A stretch of DNA of 64,000 bases from Lichenibacterium ramalinae (GTDB taxonomy: Bacteria; Pseudomonadota; Alphaproteobacteria; Rhizobiales; Beijerinckiaceae). Shown piece after piece: positions 60,290 to 64,000 of this stretch. Made by a program: the position numbers and the translations under genes. The stretch is taken from the NCBI RefSeq assembly GCF_004137085.1, contig NZ_QYBC01000010.1:1-64000 (forward strand), written 5' to 3'. The notes beneath the pieces are model-generated. The model searched no databases. It was not told the DNA's origin and saw only the letters and a program-made list of their open reading frames with translations. The first letter of the stretch is position 1. Each line of letters begins with the position of its first letter.

Positions 60290-61267
60290 TCAGGGACCGG
60301 TGCGGTAGATCCGGCGGGCGGTGCCGCAGAAAAGATCCACCTGTTCGGCCGCGGGCCGGCCCGCCACGATGCGTTTGAAGCCGGTCATGATGGCATCGTA
60401 GGTTCCGCACAGGCGGTCGACCGGGAAGTTGCTGGCGAACATCGCCCGCGCGGGGCCGAAGGCCGCGATGGCTTCTTCCACGACGCGGCGGTTCCCGTCG
60501 GCGCTCCAGGGCCGGCCCCGCAGGCCGAGGCCGGAAATCTTGATAGCCGTGTTGTGCCGCGCCGCGAAACGATCGAGGTGGGCACGCCAAGCCAGCAGGC
60601 CGGCGTCGCTGCGGTCCAACGGTAGTCCCGTGTGGTTCAGCACGATGGTGGTCCGGGGAAAATCGTCGGCGAGGCGCGCCGCTTCGTCGAGGTTCCACCA
60701 CGGCGTCTGCAGGTCGAAGTGAAGGCTGTGGCTCTCAAGCAGGGCGAACCCGCGACGCCAGGTCTCGTCCGACATGAGTGTTCGCGAGGTCCCGACCTCG
60801 TCCGGTCGGGTCGGACCTCCGGGTTTGTGGCGGATGCTCCGCACCAGCGGCTGCAAGGCCTGCCCCGCCAGGACGTCGGTCACGTCGCCGCGGTCGAGCC
60901 AGGCCTGGGCCACGATGGCGTTGGGCCAACCGTGACGCGCCGCCAGGGAGGCCGCGTAGCCGGTTTCGCCGAGCGGGTCCGTCGGATCCCACTCGGTCTC
61001 GACATAGACGCTCTCGCGCAGGTCGTGCCCGGCAGCGTCGCGCCGAAGGTCCTCCGGGAGGTACGGGCCCTTGATACTGTCGTAGTTGCCGTAGCGGAAC
61101 GGGATGCTGACGCCCGGGGCGAGCCAGGGGTGATGGTTTCGGATCGGATCCCAAAAGTGATGATGGGCGTCCACCATCGGGCCATCGTAGAGCGGCGGCG
61201 AGACCCCGTCGCGCGTCGTGCCCTCGGCTAAGCCCTCAGGATTGTCGCGATGCCGCGAGACCTCCAT
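60290..61267 (-). CDS. Second amidohydrolase/lactonase (COG3618 type)
   Basis: A 325-residue TIM-barrel hydrolase related to the one at 50267-51214. Shared points are VDAHHHFWDP, SIRHKPGG, LNHTGLPLDRS and FASNFPVDRL. ATG 61267 is preceded by GGGAGAA. A paralogue in the same region suggests either successive lactones or alternative substrates. It is divergent from the LysR regulator gene at 61408; the 140 bases between hold the promoters. Confidence 0.85.
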   Translation of the reverse strand: MEVSRHRDNPEGLAEGTTRDGVSPPLYDGPMVDAHHHFWDPIRNHHPWLAPGVSIPFRYGNYDSIKGPYLPEDLRRDAAGHDLRESVYVETEWDPTDPLGETGYAASLAARHGWPNAIVAQAWLDRGDVTDVLAGQALQPLVRSIRHKPGGPTRPDEVGTSRTLMSDETWRRGFALLESHSLHFDLQTPWWNLDEAARLADDFPRTTIVLNHTGLPLDRSDAGLLAWRAHLDRFAARHNTAIKISGLGLRGRPWSADGNRRVVEEAIAAFGPARAMFASNFPVDRLCGTYDAIMTGFKRIVAGRPAAEQVDLFCGTARRIYRTGP

Positions 61268-61407
61268 GCCGCTTCTCCCTATTGCCTTCCCGCGGGTGCC
61301 AGATCGCAATTTTTCAAGAGTTTGGCCCTGGTCGGACACATCGACCAGATGGCATCTTTCGCCGCCAGTGATAGCTTTCTGGCCATCCCCGGAGCGGCCC
61401 TCCCGCT

Positions 61408-62370
61408 ATGAGAAGCTTGCCTCCCAAGCCGATCCTGAGCCGCGTGAAAACCCGGCACCTTGAACTCCTGGTCGCGCTGGGGCAGCATGGCAGCCTACGC
61501 CGCGCTGCGCTGGCGCTCGGGATCGAGCAACCAGCGGCCACGAAGCTCTTGCGCGGGCTGGAGAAAGTGGTGGGTCGCCCCCTTTTCGTGCGCTCGCCGC
61601 GCGGCCTCAAATCGAATGGCTTCGGCGACGTGATGATGTGGCATGCCCGGGTCGTCTCGGAGGCGTTGGACCGGGCGCAGCGGGAGATGGATCGGCTCGC
61701 CGAAGGCGGACCGCAGCGCGTGCGCGTCGGCGCAGTGCACAGTGCCGCTCCCTTCCTGATAGCGCGCGCCATCGCGCGGTTGAAGCGGGACCAGCCGTTG
61801 ATCGTGGTCGAGGTTTCGATTGACACAAGCAACAACCTCCTGCCGCTGCTGTTGAGCGACGATCTCGACGTCCTCGTGGCGCGCCCCTGGGAAATCGGGC
61901 CCGAAACCGGGGTGGCCTACGAGGCCTTGATCGACGAACGACTCGTCGTGGTGGGTCGCGCCGGTCACCCGCTGGCAGGACAGGATGGCCTTATCCTGCG
62001 CGATGTCATCGACCGACCCTTCGCGCTGCTGCCTCGCGATAGCCCTATGCGTCGCGTGCTGGCTCCGTTGTTCCGCGAGACCGGCGTCGAGGCGCCAGCC
62101 GACCTCGTGGAAACCGCGTCGATCATGACCATCGTGGCGCTGCTGAGTGAAAGCGACACTGTAGCGGTGTTGCCGGAGGACGTGGCGCGATTCTACGAGG
62201 ATCAAGGTACCCTCGTTCGCTTGTCGCCGGCGCTGCCGGCCGTGATGGGCGCCTACGGCATCATCACGCGTCACGGCATCCCGGCATCGACCGGGGCCGA
62301 GCACTTCCTGCTGGCGATCCGGGCCGTGCTCAGGGCGCTAGGCGAAGATGCCGCCCTGATCCGGTCGTAG
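61408..62370 (+). CDS. LysR-family regulator
   Basis: A 320-residue activator-type regulator. The winged helix (residues about 12-72: RVKTRHLELLVALGQHGSLRRAALALGIEQPAATKLLRGLEKVVGRPLFVR) is followed by a substrate-sensing domain like those of the GbpR/CbbR group. It is transcribed away from the lactonase/MFS genes, the usual arrangement for LysR proteins and their targets. It probably responds to the lactone or its product. Confidence 0.9.
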   Translation: MRSLPPKPILSRVKTRHLELLVALGQHGSLRRAALALGIEQPAATKLLRGLEKVVGRPLFVRSPRGLKSNGFGDVMMWHARVVSEALDRAQREMDRLAEGGPQRVRVGAVHSAAPFLIARAIARLKRDQPLIVVEVSIDTSNNLLPLLLSDDLDVLVARPWEIGPETGVAYEALIDERLVVVGRAGHPLAGQDGLILRDVIDRPFALLPRDSPMRRVLAPLFRETGVEAPADLVETASIMTIVALLSESDTVAVLPEDVARFYEDQGTLVRLSPALPAVMGAYGIITRHGIPASTGAEHFLLAIRAVLRALGEDAALIRS

Positions 62371-62858
62371 TAGACCCAGCCGCGCGTTGTCGGTAAGAGG
62401 CAACGCTGAGGTGCGACCACGCCGCATCTTTTCAGGACAGCAAGAGGCAAGCATTACTGTAAGGCTCGGTGTCACTTACGAAGGCGCCGACCATCAAGGT
62501 CCCGTCAGGATGGTGCGAGAGGGTGAGCCTGTATTTCGGTACGAAAATGACCTGGCGCTTGCAAACGACTCAGAATTCACGAGCACGAGATTTCGTCGGC
62601 TTCACGGCGCCTAAATCGAGTTCTGATTGGTCAGAGTCCAAAAACAGATTTCAATGGAGGCTTCAGTCGGCCTCAAGGATCCCCAGATTGATGAGTTTAC
62701 AGGCGCTGCCGCCTTCGATCGCGGCTCGGGTCGATCGAGCTCGTCGATGTCTGCTTTGGATCAAAACGGGATCGGCACTGAACGTCTTGGAGGGGTCGTT
62801 AGCCGACGTTACATGGGCCTCCTCCGGCGCCAGCGAGCTCTTGGGAGAGGTCGCGACG
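62371..62858. other. Intergenic region, nothing recognised
   Basis: About 490 bases of noticeably lower GC content than its neighbours (for example 62560-62660). Open frames exist on the plus strand, but none has a convincing start or resembles a known protein. The change in composition may mark an old insertion boundary. I see no clear terminator. Confidence 0.4.
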
Positions 62859-64000
62859 TCAATGACCTGCCGGTGACTGCGGCGCGGCGTTCGCCGCCGC
62901 TAAGGCGTCGAGGTCCCCGTAGAACGCCTGGGCGCTCCGGTAGAGGCGGTCGAAGAGTGGTTGCATGCGCCGGTAGGTGTCGGCCCAGGCCGGTTCGGGC
63001 GGCACCTCGGCGGCATAGCGGACCATGGCCGCCGCGGCCTCGTCGAGGCTGCCGAAGCGGCCGGCCGCGGTCTGGGCCATGGCGGCGCACCCGACCACGC
63101 CGCATTCGGGTTCGGCCGGGACCAGGATCGGGCGATCGTAGACGCTGGCCTTGATCCGAAGCCAGAGCTCTGTTTTTGCCCCCCCGCCGGAGGCCACGAC
63201 CCGCTCCACCCGCCGGCCGGCCGCGTCCTCCATGATGCTGAGGTGGCGGGCGGCCGCGAAGGCGACGCCTTCGAGTGTGGCGCGTTCCAGTTCGGGCAGG
63301 CCGTGGGCCGCTGCGAGTCCGAAGTACTGGGCCCGCGCGTTGCGGTGCTGCCCCAGCCGCTCGCCCGACAGGTAGGGCAGGAAGAAGAGGCCGTCACAGC
63401 CCGGCCGCGCCTGGGCCGCCTCGGCGACCACCGCGTCGTAGCCGATGCGGTTCTGGTGGAAGGCACGCCGGGCCCAGCGTACGGCGTCGCCGCCCGTTTC
63501 AAGCAGCACGAAGGGTCCCCAATGGCCCTCGATTGTGGCGACGTTGCAGATCTCGGGATCGAGCAAAGGCCGCTCGGCGATCACCGTCAGGATGCAGGAC
63601 GTCCCGGTCACATCGGACGCCAGACCCGGGCGGCAGACGCCGGAGCCGTAGAGCGCCATGGGGTAGTCTGCGCCGCCGACGAGCACGGGCGTCCCGGCGA
63701 GGAGGCCGGTGGCGGCCGCGGCCTCGGGGGTGACAAGCCCGATGATGTCGAGCCCTTCGCGGATCGGAGGCAGCTTGCTCGTGTCGAGCCCAAGCGAGGC
63801 CGCCATGACGGAGGACCATGCGCCTGTCGCGGGGTCCATAAGGAACGAGCATGACGCGTCCCCCCGGTCCATAGCGACGGCGCCCGTGAGGCGCAGGTTG
63901 ATGAAGTCCTTCGGCATCAGGACGTGGGCGGCGCGTGAGAAGGCGCTCGGGTCGTGGTCGCGGAGCCAGGCCAGCTTGAAGCCGGGCCAAGCCGGCGTCG
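62859..64000 (-). CDS. FGGY-family carbohydrate kinase, C-terminal part
   Basis: About 380 residues of a sugar kinase that runs off the right edge. It includes VLMPKDFINLRLTG, GLVTPEAAAATGLLAGTPVLVGGADYP, DVTGTSCILTV (phosphate-binding region) and the FGGY signature region VASGGGAKTELWLRIKASV. Pattern and length suggest the xylulokinase/ribulokinase branch. The N-terminal ATPase half is outside the window. It follows a different promoter region from the LysR gene, but fits the sugar-acid theme. Confidence 0.9.
   Translation of the reverse strand, partial: TPAWPGFKLAWLRDHDPSAFSRAAHVLMPKDFINLRLTGAVAMDRGDASCSFLMDPATGAWSSVMAASLGLDTSKLPPIREGLDIIGLVTPEAAAATGLLAGTPVLVGGADYPMALYGSGVCRPGLASDVTGTSCILTVIAERPLLDPEICNVATIEGHWGPFVLLETGGDAVRWARRAFHQNRIGYDAVVAEAAQARPGCDGLFFLPYLSGERLGQHRNARAQYFGLAAAHGLPELERATLEGVAFAAARHLSIMEDAAGRRVERVVASGGGAKTELWLRIKASVYDRPILVPAEPECGVVGCAAMAQTAAGRFGSLDEAAAAMVRYAAEVPPEPAWADTYRRMQPLFDRLYRSAQAFYGDLDALAAANAAPQSPAGH

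Noticed and set aside
1-64000. CRISPR arrays, tRNA or rRNA genes, riboswitches
   Set aside because: No regularly spaced repeats, cloverleaf sequences or known aptamer cores were noticed when reading either strand.

Overview
The window is GC-rich DNA that looks like a genomic island plus adjoining catabolic genes from an alphaproteobacterium, most likely a Methylobacterium-like member of the Hyphomicrobiales. The strongest taxonomic clue is a GTTC-N7-GTTC SOS box in front of umuD, which is the alphaproteobacterial LexA site. No tRNA, rRNA, conjugation or phage structural genes were seen, so the genus is inference.

About 1-42 kb is accessory DNA with many broken genes. It opens with an IS3-family end that cuts a peptide-binding protein gene. 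Next comes a minus-strand operon (3.0-9.5 kb): a small unknown protein, an AddB-like PD-(D/E)XK nuclease and a RecB/AddA-like UvrD helicase-nuclease. Then come a Xre/RES toxin-antitoxin pair, a trypsin-like protease/S1-P1 nuclease gene with a frameshift, a small Xre-type repressor, and a plus-strand operon of an unknown protein, an HNH nuclease and a phage-type conserved protein. Three promoters here (9.55, 13.9 and 14.8 kb) share one -35/-10 layout and the element GCATCTATTG[A/C]TTCA. The helicase-nuclease operon and the HNH operon therefore look like one regulon, probably under the small Xre protein.

The stretch 18.7-40 kb is an anti-phage defence island. It holds a kinase-helicase plus PLD nuclease pair (Mokosh type I-like), a 1223-residue SIR2 protein, a PD-(D/E)XK/NB-ARC/TPR STAND protein, a Xre-ImmA/IrrE protein and an HNH-ATPase fusion. 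Decayed genes lie between them: a DUF4011 helicase, a DUF4297-like gene, umuDC, a zeta-type toxin and an RND pump scar. A tyrosine recombinase gene follows, with a 28-bp dif-like site (11-6-11) just upstream. An IS630-type element carrying its own winged-helix gene closes this part.

From 42.5 kb the DNA is metabolic and mostly intact. Two inverted copies of a roughly 100-bp MITE-like sequence flank a TetR-controlled operon (MFS transporter, acetylpolyamine/HDAC-type deacetylase, NIPSNAP protein, NtaA-type flavin monooxygenase) and a DUF707 gene. From 48.9 to 64 kb lies a carbohydrate or acid-sugar catabolic region: a polar ABC importer, PdxA2-type dehydrogenase, dihydroxyacetone kinase-type kinase, TIM-barrel isomerase, two amidohydrolases/lactonases, two MFS transporters, GntR and LysR regulators, and an FGGY kinase running off the right edge. 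The substrate is not determined by the sequence; a tetrose, tetronate or branched acid sugar is the best guess.
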